Source: UBA3910 sp964626065 (GTDB lineage: Bacteria > Bacillota > Limnochordia > Darwinibacteriales > Darwinibacteriaceae). From it: a DNA stretch of 64,000 nt. Under the pieces are notes generated by a model. That model was not told the DNA's origin. It worked only from the letters and a program-made list of their open reading frames with translations, and searched no databases. Shown one piece after another: positions 25,265-33,351 of the stretch; the stretch's first letter is position 1; the number at the start of each line of letters is the position of its first letter. The stretch lies in assembly GCA_964626065.1 (NCBI GenBank), contig CAZVDE010000004.1, positions 1 to 64,000 of the forward strand, given 5' to 3'. The position numbers and the translations under genes are program-made.

Positions 25265-26146
25265 TTAGGACCGCAGCCCCATTTTAAACAAGACATCCTT
25301 GATTTTCTGCCCTTCCTGTTCGGTAAGATCAACTAGGGGCAGGCGCACCGGGCCCGTCTCAAAACCGACATATTCCAAAGCCCTTTTGACCGGTACCGGG
25401 TTTGTTGTCAAAAACATCGCCTTAAAGAGCGGCATAAGCTGTAGGTGAATGTCTAATGCCGAGCCGGTTTTACCCTGATTGAAGGCGTTAATCATGGCCT
25501 TGATTTCGCGTCCCACAAGGTGCGAAACAACGCTTACTATTCCCGCGCCCCCCACCGCTAAAATGGGCAGTGTAAGCGAATCATCTCCGGAATAGATGAG
25601 AAAATCCTGCGGCACTAAAGTTTTTAAAACACTGACCTGCTCAAGGTTGCCGCTGGCTTCTTTGATGGCCACGATATTATCTATCTCGGCCAATCTAGCA
25701 ACCGTTTCGGGCAGAATGTTCAAACTTGTTCTGCCCGGTACATTGTAGAGCATAACCGGCAGTGAAGTACTATTCGCCACCGCTTTGAAATGTTCAAAAA
25801 GCCCTTCCTGAGAAGGCTTATTGTAATACGGGGTGACGAGCATGATCCCGTCAACCCCGGCACTCTCGGCCGCTTTTGTCAAAGTGATACTGTCCTGCGT
25901 ACAATTTGATCCCGTTCCGGCTATGATTTCAAATTGGCCGCCTAAAGCATCCGTAACTTCCGCGAATAGCTTCGCTTTCTCCTCAAAACTTAACGTGGGG
26001 CTTTCCCCTGTAGTACCGCTTAAAACCACCCCATCCGATCCATTTTGCGCAAGCCGCTGCGCTAATTCCACAGCTGCCCTATAATTAACGGAGCCATCTT
26101 TGTGCATGGGGGTGACCATGGCGGTAAAAAGTTGACCTGATTTCAT
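25265..26146 (-). CDS. dapA: 4-hydroxy-tetrahydrodipicolinate synthase
   Basis: 293 aa from ATG 26146 with GGAGGG upstream. Motifs: GTTGESPTLSFEEK, MLVTPYYNKPSQEGL (catalytic Tyr), VMLYNVPGRTS and IVAIKEASGN (Schiff-base Lys near 160). Condenses pyruvate with aspartate semialdehyde to the branch intermediate feeding diaminopimelate, lysine and dipicolinate. Last gene of the operon, matching the Bacillus order asd-dapG-dapA. Confidence 0.96.
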   Translation of the reverse strand: MKSGQLFTAMVTPMHKDGSVNYRAAVELAQRLAQNGSDGVVLSGTTGESPTLSFEEKAKLFAEVTDALGGQFEIIAGTGSNCTQDSITLTKAAESAGVDGIMLVTPYYNKPSQEGLFEHFKAVANSTSLPVMLYNVPGRTSLNILPETVARLAEIDNIVAIKEASGNLEQVSVLKTLVPQDFLIYSGDDSLTLPILAVGGAGIVSVVSHLVGREIKAMINAFNQGKTGSALDIHLQLMPLFKAMFLTTNPVPVKRALEYVGFETGPVRLPLVDLTEQEGQKIKDVLFKMGLRS

Positions 26147-26158
26147 CAATTAACCCTC

Positions 26159-27394
26159 CTAAATCCGATCGAGTTGGAATTCCTTATGCAGCGCACGCAC
26201 CGCCCGGGGCAGATGCTCCTCCAAGATGAGGCAAGAAATATTGGCGTGTGAGTCGGTGGTTTGAAAAATGGGGATTTGTTCCCCTTCCAAGCAGCCCACA
26301 ACTCTGGCCATAACACCTGGTACACCGTGCATTCCCGCTCCTACAACAGATACTTTAGCAAAACCCACTTCGATCTTAACATCTAAATTTAAGGACGTCA
26401 AAACCTTTCTGGCAGTATCTACCTGTTCTTCATCAATAACAAAGGCAACCAGTTCGGAAGCGAGCAAAATTAGATCTATACTTACGCCCGCATCCGCCAG
26501 AAGCCGAAAAATCTTAGTCGTAAGCACGCCGGTGTGAAACTCGTTCGAACCGCTGATCTTAACCTGGGCCCGTTTTCCTAAGTGGGCAATGCCCGTTACC
26601 ACCCTATCCGCGATCCGTTCACTACCCATCTTTCCCCGAGGTTTAACACCATGGCCAATAAATGTCCCACCGTCTGAATCATCAGAAAGGGAAAGAATCT
26701 GAATGGGAATGCCTTCTTCCATACTGATTTCCGCCGCCCGAGGGTGCAGGATCTTTGCCCCCATGTGGGCCAATTCGACGACCTCCCGGTACGATAGAAC
26801 TTTGAGGGTCGGTGCCTCAGGCACCAACTTGGGATCTGCCGTCTTTACCCCATCGACATCGCTGTAAATCTCCACCCGCTCCGCATTCAGCACAACTGCC
26901 AGTACGGCCGCGGTCGTGTCGCTGCCCCCCCTGCCTAAAGTGGTTATTTCACCCGTCTCTGTTACCCCTTGAAAACCTGCAACCACCGGGACTTTCCCCG
27001 CCCGCAAAACGGTGCGCAGCCGCTCACCGTCAACCGCCAAAACGCGAGCCCCCAAATGGATGCTATCTGTATAGATGCCGCTCTGCCACCCGGCTAGGGC
27101 CCGGGCGGGCAGACCCAGTTGGCCCAGCCCCTCCGCGAAAATTGCTGCGGAGATGATCTCGCCGCACGACAAAAGCAGATCGGTGTTGAGACCGTCCGCC
27201 TCAGGATTCGTCCGGTACAGCAGTTCCAACAAGGTATCGGTGGCATAGGGCTCACCGCGCCGACCCATGGCCGAGACCACTACAACGGGCCTATACCCCG
27301 CCTCAGCCGCGGCTAAAACCCTCTCGAATGCCTTTTTTCGATCCGTTGGGGCAGTCAGTGAGCTGCCGCCAAACTTTTGGACAATAATACGCAC
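26159..27394 (-). CDS. dapG: Aspartokinase (DapG-type)
   Basis: 411 aa. VQKFGGSSL at the N-terminus binds substrate; GRGGSDTTAAVLA and EIYSDVDGVKTADP follow; two C-terminal ACT domains (VVTGIAHLGKRAQVKIS and VSVVGAGMHGVPGVMARV) provide allosteric control. It phosphorylates aspartate as the first step of the pathway. In Bacillus the DapG isozyme is diaminopimelate-inhibited and co-transcribed with the dipicolinate genes, which fits this context. GTG start with GGGGTGATG upstream, 4 bp after the asd stop. Confidence 0.95.
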   Translation of the reverse strand: MRIIVQKFGGSSLTAPTDRKKAFERVLAAAEAGYRPVVVVSAMGRRGEPYATDTLLELLYRTNPEADGLNTDLLLSCGEIISAAIFAEGLGQLGLPARALAGWQSGIYTDSIHLGARVLAVDGERLRTVLRAGKVPVVAGFQGVTETGEITTLGRGGSDTTAAVLAVVLNAERVEIYSDVDGVKTADPKLVPEAPTLKVLSYREVVELAHMGAKILHPRAAEISMEEGIPIQILSLSDDSDGGTFIGHGVKPRGKMGSERIADRVVTGIAHLGKRAQVKISGSNEFHTGVLTTKIFRLLADAGVSIDLILLASELVAFVIDEEQVDTARKVLTSLNLDVKIEVGFAKVSVVGAGMHGVPGVMARVVGCLEGEQIPIFQTTDSHANISCLILEEHLPRAVRALHKEFQLDRI

Positions 27395-27398
27395 AGCA

Positions 27399-28430
27399 TC
27401 ACCCCATTTTCCGGGCGTAGTATTCGCCGATTTGCACCGCGTTCAAAGCCGCGCCCTTCCTGATTTGATCTCCCACAACCCATAGGTTCAACCCATTTTC
27501 CACCGTCAGGTCCCGGCGAATCCTGCCCACGTAGACAGCATCCTTGTGAGAAGTATAAAGAGGCATGGGGTAGTCCTGAATGGCCACATCATCGATGACT
27601 TCAATGCCCGGTGCCTGCGCTAACAGCCGGCGGCATTCTTCGGGCGATAGCGGTTTTATAGTTTCCACGTTGATACTTTCGCTGTGGGAGCGCATGACAG
27701 GAATACGAATAGCGGTGGCAGAAACCTTAAAATCAGGATCACCGAACATCTTCTGCGTTTCCTTGACCATCTTCCATTCCTCTTTTGTATAGCCGTCTTG
27801 GTCGAAATCATCAATCTGGGGCAGGACGTTAAAGGCAATGGGATAGTGTTTCTCACCGCCCGCAAAGGGTAAAATCTCGGCCTGCAGCTCCCGACCCATG
27901 ACATAATCCTCTGTCTGGCGGCGCAGCTCATCCATTCCCCGACCACCGGCCCCGGATACTGCTTGATAGGTGGAAACCACAACCCGTTTGATGCCGGCCC
28001 GATCGAGAATTGGCTTTAGAACGAGAGCCATAATGATAGTGGAGCAATTTGGGTTAGATATGATGCCGCGGTGCCGGAAAATGTCCTCTCCATTAATTTC
28101 GGGCACAATCAAGGGCACATCGTCTCTAAGGCGAAAAGCACTCGTATTATCAATTACAACCGCTCCGGCATCTACCGCCGGCTGTACCCACTCTTTACTG
28201 ACAGAACCGCCCGCGGCGAAAAAGGCAAGATCAACATCCTTAAAACCATCCGCCGAAACCTCCTGAACCGCGTATTCCTTACCGCCCACTAAAACGCGGG
28301 TACCGGCGGAACGAGGTGATGATAGCAGTGTGAGGTTTTTTATGGGAAATTCCCTTTCTACCAAAATGTCAAGCAGTTCCTGGCCCACCATGCCCGTTGC
28401 TCCCAATATTGCCACATTTAAAGCTCTCAC
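27399..28430 (-). CDS. asd: Aspartate-semialdehyde dehydrogenase
   Basis: 343 aa. NVAILGATGMVGQELLDIL is the NADP-binding loop; SNPNCSTIIMALVLKP carries the catalytic Cys near residue 130; AVSGAGGRGMDELRRQ and RIPVMRSHSESINVE with the active-site His follow. Reduces aspartyl phosphate to the semialdehyde. GTG start at 28430 with GGAGAGG at 6 nt. Lies between dpaB and dapG in the spore operon order. Confidence 0.96.
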   Translation of the reverse strand: MRALNVAILGATGMVGQELLDILVEREFPIKNLTLLSSPRSAGTRVLVGGKEYAVQEVSADGFKDVDLAFFAAGGSVSKEWVQPAVDAGAVVIDNTSAFRLRDDVPLIVPEINGEDIFRHRGIISNPNCSTIIMALVLKPILDRAGIKRVVVSTYQAVSGAGGRGMDELRRQTEDYVMGRELQAEILPFAGGEKHYPIAFNVLPQIDDFDQDGYTKEEWKMVKETQKMFGDPDFKVSATAIRIPVMRSHSESINVETIKPLSPEECRRLLAQAPGIEVIDDVAIQDYPMPLYTSHKDAVYVGRIRRDLTVENGLNLWVVGDQIRKGAALNAVQIGEYYARKMG

Positions 28431-28448
28431 GTAAAACCTCTCCTTTAA

Positions 28449-29051
28449 CTAGCGTACTCTTCTTAATTCTCTTTCGATTATAATAGGCTGAAGCTGCCGG
28501 TATTGCAATGCTTTTTCGATCGTTTCCGGAATTAGGCCCATCTCCGCCACCAAAGAACGGGGTTTTTCCTCCGGATTATCTTGGCCGAAGGGAACAAAGA
28601 AAATATGGGGCGTGCTTAACAGCATCCCAATGTTTTTGGCGTTGAGTCCTAAAGCATCGTTGGTGGAAATGGCGAGAACTAAAGGTTTACCATTGCGCAG
28701 ATGCGCCTTAGACGCCATCAATACGGAGCTATCTGTAATAGCATTAGCCAATTTTGCGCAAGTATTGCCCGTACAAGGCGCGACAACCAGACAGTCCAGT
28801 ACCTTAGATGGGCCAAGGGGCTCTGCAGCTACAATAGTGCTGACAACCTTTCTTTCCGACAATTCCTCGAAATGAGCGACAATTTCGGCCGCCCGGCCGA
28901 AACGAGTGTCCAGCGCGGCTACTGTTTCCGAAACAATGGGATAAATCTCCGCTCCCGCCTGCTTAAGCCTTTCAATTTGGGGCCAGATCTCCGCGTAAGT
29001 GCAGTGACTGCCTGTGAGGGCAAAGCCTATATTCTTACCCCTAAGTGTCAT
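28449..29051 (-). CDS. dpaB: Dipicolinate synthase subunit B
   Basis: 200 aa flavoprotein-like (Rossmann) protein. GKNIGFALTGSHCTYAEIWPQIERL and PLGPSKVLDCLVVAPCTGNTCAKLANAITDSSVLMASKAHLRN are family hallmarks. With DpaA it makes dipicolinic acid in the mother cell for the spore core. The start overlaps the dpaA stop by 11 bp. Corresponds to spoVFB. Confidence 0.95.
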   Translation of the reverse strand: MTLRGKNIGFALTGSHCTYAEIWPQIERLKQAGAEIYPIVSETVAALDTRFGRAAEIVAHFEELSERKVVSTIVAAEPLGPSKVLDCLVVAPCTGNTCAKLANAITDSSVLMASKAHLRNGKPLVLAISTNDALGLNAKNIGMLLSTPHIFFVPFGQDNPEEKPRSLVAEMGLIPETIEKALQYRQLQPIIIERELRRVR

Positions 29052-29946
29052 CGTGTTCCTCCCCTAAGAGTTTCTCGAGTAGGCGAGGAATGGTACGCAC
29101 CAAAATTTCGCCGGCAGTCTTGGGAGCCACCCGTCCCGGCAGAGACAAGGCATGGATGGCCCGAATCCCCAATTCTTCAGCGGCGGCAAAATCAGTGCCG
29201 CCCGGACTGGCGGCAATATCGATGATCACGAGATTGGAATCTAACAGCCTCAAATATGATCTGGGCAAAACCATGGCAGGAATGGTGTTGAAAATTAAAT
29301 CATAATTCGTACTCGTTTTTAGGTTGGCAAGGGCTAGAGGCTCCGCTCCCAGCGCAATTGCACGAGCCAAATCCGCACCGGAGCGCGATGCTACCGTTAC
29401 CTTAGCGCCCAACGCCAGCAAAACCCGGGTTAAAGTGGTGCCACAGCGGCCCAATCCCAAAACCAGGCAGCGCGAATTGTGGATAGTGATGGCGGTATTT
29501 TCCATGGCCACCTGAAGCGCGCCCTCCGCCGTGGGAATTGAATTTAGAATCGCCAGCTCATCAATTTCCGCTATTTCTATGAGCCCCAAACCGTATTGGG
29601 TGCTCAGGCCCTGAATAATCGGTTTGGCAACGCCAATCAAGAGCGGCGTTCGTGCCGGCAGCAGCGGAATCACCTTGGCTAAATTAATTAGTTCCTCCGC
29701 GCCATCAAGCCTGGCGGAAATCTCCCCCGCCAGGTTGGTATTGCTCATGGGAGCAATTACGGCCCGGGCACCTCGCACCGCCTCGGCAGGGGTATGGAAA
29801 TGCAGAGCTTTTATTAAAGATCCCTCGTTGGGGAAACCAACTAAACGCAAATCGGCCCCTAGGCCGATTAAGGCAATGGCCAAATCAACTTCCCGCTGAT
29901 CACAACCGAGCATTGCAATGGGTTTTCCAGCTAGATTGCCAGCCAT
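29041..29946 (-). CDS. dpaA: Dipicolinate synthase subunit A
   Basis: 301 aa. The N-terminal half is a DpaA-specific domain, and the C-terminal half an NAD(P)-binding fold with CLVLGLGRCGTTLTRVLLALG (about 155-175) and VIIDIAASPGGTDFAAAEELGIRAIHALSLPGRVAP. It oxidises dihydrodipicolinate-type intermediates to dipicolinate with DpaB. GAGGAGG precedes the ATG. Expression is presumably mother-cell specific, but no sigma-K promoter was assigned. Corresponds to spoVFA. Confidence 0.95.
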   Translation of the reverse strand: MAGNLAGKPIAMLGCDQREVDLAIALIGLGADLRLVGFPNEGSLIKALHFHTPAEAVRGARAVIAPMSNTNLAGEISARLDGAEELINLAKVIPLLPARTPLLIGVAKPIIQGLSTQYGLGLIEIAEIDELAILNSIPTAEGALQVAMENTAITIHNSRCLVLGLGRCGTTLTRVLLALGAKVTVASRSGADLARAIALGAEPLALANLKTSTNYDLIFNTIPAMVLPRSYLRLLDSNLVIIDIAASPGGTDFAAAEELGIRAIHALSLPGRVAPKTAGEILVRTIPRLLEKLLGEEHDDT

Positions 29947-29977
29947 GGCCAGCCCTCCTCACCTGAACTCATTAGTA

Positions 29978-30685
29978 CTATATGTCGGTGAAGAGAATGT
30001 GTTCTAGTCCAACTGCAACACCCTCAATTTCAGATATCTTAGCAATGGCCAGCAAAACGCCGGGCATAAAACTCTCGCGGTTATTTGAATCGTGGCGAAT
30101 CAAAAGCGTCTGCCCCGGAAGGCCTAGCAGTACTTCCTGATGCGCAACCAATCCGGGCAGCCGCACGCTGTGAATGGGAACCGGCATTGTTCGAGCCTCT
30201 TCAATGAGCTGCTTGGTACGCAAGGCAGTGCCCGATGGGGCATCGAGTTTTTGATCATGGTGATATTCTACGATTTCCACTTTATCAAAAAAGGAAACTG
30301 CCTGCTGAGCAAATTTCATCATCAGCACAGCGCCTATGGCGAAATTGGGTACAATGAGCGCCCGCCAAGTTGATTTTTCGGCCCTTCGCTGCCATCTTAC
30401 AACCTCTTCCTCCGCTAAGCCCGTAGTGCCTATCACCATGGGCACATTATGTGCGAAACAGGCCTCCATGCTGGCCCCAATTGCTTGGGGGGTAGTAAAA
30501 TCCACGACTACATCGGGCCTTGCGGCAGCCAGTGCTTTGTTTAGGTTAGTAAACATGTCTATGCCTGCCAGGTTTCTCCCGGACGAATCCACGCCTCCTA
30601 CCAACACCAAATCGGAGGCGCTTTGCACCGCTTTGCAGACTTCCCGCCCCATCTTGCCGGTGGCTCCGTTGATCAGTACCCTCAT
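29978..30685 (-). CDS. dapB: 4-hydroxy-tetrahydrodipicolinate reductase
   Basis: 235 aa. VLINGATGKMGREVCKAV binds NAD(P)H; VVVDFTTPQA, PMVIGTTGL, EYHHDQKLDAPSGTA (catalytic His pair and Lys) are all present. It makes tetrahydrodipicolinate for lysine and peptidoglycan. Here it heads the spore dipicolinate operon, an arrangement that differs from Bacillus, where dapB is elsewhere. GAGGAGG precedes the ATG. Confidence 0.95.
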   Translation of the reverse strand: MRVLINGATGKMGREVCKAVQSASDLVLVGGVDSSGRNLAGIDMFTNLNKALAAARPDVVVDFTTPQAIGASMEACFAHNVPMVIGTTGLAEEEVVRWQRRAEKSTWRALIVPNFAIGAVLMMKFAQQAVSFFDKVEIVEYHHDQKLDAPSGTALRTKQLIEEARTMPVPIHSVRLPGLVAHQEVLLGLPGQTLLIRHDSNNRESFMPGVLLAIAKISEIEGVAVGLEHILFTDI

Positions 30686-30771
30686 CTGTTTTTTCGACCT
30701 CCTCCTGTGCCTTGGTTTTTCATTCTAGTTGTAGCTGCAACATTCCTGCCGCATGACACACTACCTGCAAC

Positions 30772-30795
30772 AAAAAAGGCCGCCTCGCGGCAGCC
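30772..30795 (-). terminator. Terminator of the 17M-type stress protein gene
   Basis: GGCTGCC (minus 30795-30789) pairs with GGCGGCC (30784-30778), 4-nt loop, then six T residues. 15 bp after the gene. Confidence 0.88.
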
Positions 30796-30809
30796 TTCCC
30801 CATCTTCAG

Positions 30810-31322
30810 CTAATTAGATTTCTTTCCGCCTCCATGGGCCTCCACATCTTTGGCGCCGTTCTGCCTTAGAATCGAACTGGCATCATTGACCTTGTCCTCG
30901 CTAGTCTCAATGACCGCCAGTACTCCCCCCTGTTTTAAGTCTTCCTCATACTGGCGCCCACGTTCCTCGGGGATACCCAAATCAATAAGCCCCCCCGCTA
31001 CTCCACCCGTTACCGCACCCGACAAGACGCCCGCCAGCGGCCCCGCAGCGATAATCGGACCAATACCCGGAATGGCTAAAGCCCCCACACCGGCCAACAA
31101 ACCGGCAACCCCGCCTAGAGCCCCGCCCCATGCGGTACCATCACCTATGGAATCGGTAACGAATTCATCACTCGTTTCCATATCCTGAGTGGAAGAGCGA
31201 CCCTTCTGATCGTCCTTAGCTATAATCGATATTTCATTATCTCCAAACCCTTTATTTCTCAGAGCCTTTACTGCGTTTTCCGCGGCGCTTACATCGCGAA
31301 AAACACCGATAACAGTTGACAA
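30810..31322 (-). CDS. General stress protein 17M-like domain protein
   Basis: 170 aa from TTG 31322, with AGGGGG 7 nt upstream. N-terminal VIGVFRDVSAAENAVKALRNKGF is the GSP17M/YflT-type domain; the middle (about residues 65-120) is a Gly/Ala-rich glycine-zipper-like hydrophobic stretch; the C-terminal VLAVIETSEDKVNDASSILRQNGA is a second heavy-metal-associated-like fold. Such proteins are induced by general stress in Bacillus. The location between dapB and ymxH is an insertion relative to Bacillus order. Confidence 0.8.
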   Translation of the reverse strand: MSTVIGVFRDVSAAENAVKALRNKGFGDNEISIIAKDDQKGRSSTQDMETSDEFVTDSIGDGTAWGGALGGVAGLLAGVGALAIPGIGPIIAAGPLAGVLSGAVTGGVAGGLIDLGIPEERGRQYEEDLKQGGVLAVIETSEDKVNDASSILRQNGAKDVEAHGGGKKSN

Positions 31323-31355
31323 TGGAATTCCCCCTTTATTTTTCTTGGGTTTAGC

Positions 31356-31655
31356 TTACCCAAAAAAAGGGGGCTTATTCCGACGGCCTCTGTCTTCTAC
31401 TTTGCGCATTATTTCGTTGAAATCTTCAGCGGTAGTTAGATCAACAATAATCAAATCCCTACCGATCTTTTTAATGCCCCGCCACGGAATGACAATCAAG
31501 CGGGGCCGAAACCAGCGGTTCCCGTAGGGAATAATAATGGATTCAACGGTGCCCGTGCGCAGGTTAATGATCAAATCGGTATGATCCACAACCCCCAGCC
31601 TGATTCCTTCATCAATACAGATGATTTCTTTGCCGGATAGCTCGGAATACCGCAT
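31356..31655 (-). CDS. ymxH: YlmC/YmxH-family sporulation protein (PRC-barrel)
   Basis: 99 aa from ATG 31655, SD GAGGTGAG. ELSGKEIICIDEGIRLGVVDHTDLIINLRTG-type sequence is a PRC-barrel with the YmxH signature; WRGIKKIGRDLIIVD follows. In Bacillus ymxH lies directly before spoVFA (dpaA); here dapB and a stress gene separate them. The family is linked to sporulation without a defined role. Confidence 0.88.
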   Translation of the reverse strand: MRYSELSGKEIICIDEGIRLGVVDHTDLIINLRTGTVESIIIPYGNRWFRPRLIVIPWRGIKKIGRDLIIVDLTTAEDFNEIMRKVEDRGRRNKPPFFG

Positions 31656-31695
31656 CACGCTCACCTCAGCTTAGCCTATGAAAGCGATATGCTTT

Positions 31696-32922
31696 CTAGA
31701 ACTTACACTGCCATGATATGCCCAACGCCGGCGAGGTGCTAAAACCGGCCCCCATATTTCCCCGATCATACTCGCCCAATTCGAGCTGAACATGGCCTCG
31801 CGCAGCATTTCGCCGCAGCATTAGGGAATAATACAGTCGTTTCTTCAGCCAGTCATACTTGGCAATGATCCGCCCCTGCAGCCCCCGTTCAAATTTGATC
31901 TCCAGGCGGCCGATTCCATTCGGGCCGTCAAAACGAAGACCGTACGCGATCATCCCTCGCTGCCCGTCATAACGGGCAGTGCCGTTGAGAACATCAAGTT
32001 GAATCGAACAAGCCTCCGCGACGCGGCGCAAGATCAAAGCCCGAGTGGGCTGCAGGCGTAGTTCCACGGACGCATCCTCACCTAAAGAAACACACTTCAG
32101 CGAAAACTGATCGTAGGTCCTAGTTTGGGCCAGATTGCTGTGGCGGCGCAAATTGAAGGACAGCCTAACCCCGCCGAAATCAGTGCCCGCCTCCACTCTC
32201 CAACCCCGGCGATCGGGCGTATACTTGTTACTTTTCGCAGCTAAACTTACGAAACCGGCTTCCACCCGCTGCCAGAAAAAGTTAAGAAAAGACCTGCCGG
32301 CGCCTACCCCGATCTCGGCGATAGATGCCCGGGACAAATCCTGCCGCTGCTGCCAGCCTTGGCCCAGCACAGCCCGGAAAGTGCCCAAGTCAAGCAGGGC
32401 CTCCAGGGAGGCGGAACGGCCCACCACCGGGCCCCGGTGATGCAGCTGCATGCCCCGCAGTACGAGCGGCCCCGCCCGAACGTAGTTTTCACAAAACCAT
32501 AAGTCGGCTAATTCACCCGTTCTAAGAGGAACACTGCCCAACATTCCCAGCCGCACCTGATCAGCAGCGAGGATCAGCGCAGTTGTAGCCGGGCCCAAAT
32601 TGTCTTTGTGCAGAACACGAAACAAATCTTGTGAAGTATGGTGCGCTTTATTCTTTGTCCAATACAGGCTCAACCCGTTTTCGTCCGAAACACGCACCTG
32701 CCAATGGGGCTTAAAACTGACCCCGCCTGCTTCGAACAAAAAAGAACCGCCCCCCTGTGCGTCTAAATGCGCACCCTTATGGGCGGCGGCAAAAACAAGT
32801 TCCCGTTCTATGGCATGACGGTCCAGCCGGCCTTGATAGGAACCACTTATCTCAACGGCCTCTGCCACAAAATTCAGGCCCAAACTGAAAAGAAGGATGA
32901 AAAAAACTCCGCGCATGTACAA
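31696..32922 (-). CDS. Secreted beta-rich protein, possible outer-membrane beta-barrel
   Basis: 408 aa, no family recognised. A signal peptide (RGVFFILLFSLGLNFVAEA) is followed by amphipathic, alternating strands separated by short turns throughout, with few helices. The chain ends in LGISWQCKF, a C-terminal strand with terminal Phe, as required for BAM-dependent barrels in diderm bacteria. Arg-rich turns (AEACSIQLDVLNGTARYDGQ, GRLEIKFERGLQGRI) recur. TTG at 32922 is preceded by AGGAG at 9-10 nt. If the organism is diderm this would be an outer-membrane protein; otherwise a surface protein. Confidence 0.6.
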   Translation of the reverse strand: MYMRGVFFILLFSLGLNFVAEAVEISGSYQGRLDRHAIERELVFAAAHKGAHLDAQGGGSFLFEAGGVSFKPHWQVRVSDENGLSLYWTKNKAHHTSQDLFRVLHKDNLGPATTALILAADQVRLGMLGSVPLRTGELADLWFCENYVRAGPLVLRGMQLHHRGPVVGRSASLEALLDLGTFRAVLGQGWQQRQDLSRASIAEIGVGAGRSFLNFFWQRVEAGFVSLAAKSNKYTPDRRGWRVEAGTDFGGVRLSFNLRRHSNLAQTRTYDQFSLKCVSLGEDASVELRLQPTRALILRRVAEACSIQLDVLNGTARYDGQRGMIAYGLRFDGPNGIGRLEIKFERGLQGRIIAKYDWLKKRLYYSLMLRRNAARGHVQLELGEYDRGNMGAGFSTSPALGISWQCKF

Positions 32923-32985
32923 AAGAACATTCTCCTTTTGGACATCTCCCTGGGCGCGGAGCTAATTTGATTATAGCATATTTAT

Positions 32986-33351
32986 CTATTTCTTCCAAGC
33001 ATAGCCTTCCCGCTCGGTCCGGCCCTGCTGACGGGCAAAGTTTTCCCCGTTCTTTGCCACATAAGCCCGGTACAACTCCTCAGGGCCGATACCGGCCTTG
33101 AGACACATGCTGACGAAAAAATGGAGTACATCAACAATTTCCTCTTTCAGCCGTTCCGAATCAATTTCTTTAGGATCCTTCCACCACTTAAAATTGACCT
33201 CATCGAGAACTTCCGCCAGTTCGGAAATGAGTGCCAAAATTTCCTTCTGAATCCACACCTCTCGCGGAAACTCCAAACCCCTGTGTTCCACAACGGCCTG
33301 ATCAAATTTCTCCTGCAGACGGAAAATCTCCTTCAGCATATCTTTTGACAT
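32986..33351 (-). CDS. dUTP diphosphatase, all-alpha (dimeric/MazG-like) type
   Basis: 121 aa, all helical. The metal-binding pattern EILALISELAEVLDEVNFKWWKD (ExxE region, about 38-60) and EEIVDVLHFFVSMCLKAG (ExxD, about 70-87) matches the dUTPase-2 / all-alpha NTP pyrophosphatase superfamily. It would hydrolyse dUTP to dUMP. Overlaps the 3' end of the M16 peptidase gene by 19 bp, so translation is coupled. Confidence 0.85.
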   Translation of the reverse strand: MSKDMLKEIFRLQEKFDQAVVEHRGLEFPREVWIQKEILALISELAEVLDEVNFKWWKDPKEIDSERLKEEIVDVLHFFVSMCLKAGIGPEELYRAYVAKNGENFARQQGRTEREGYAWKK

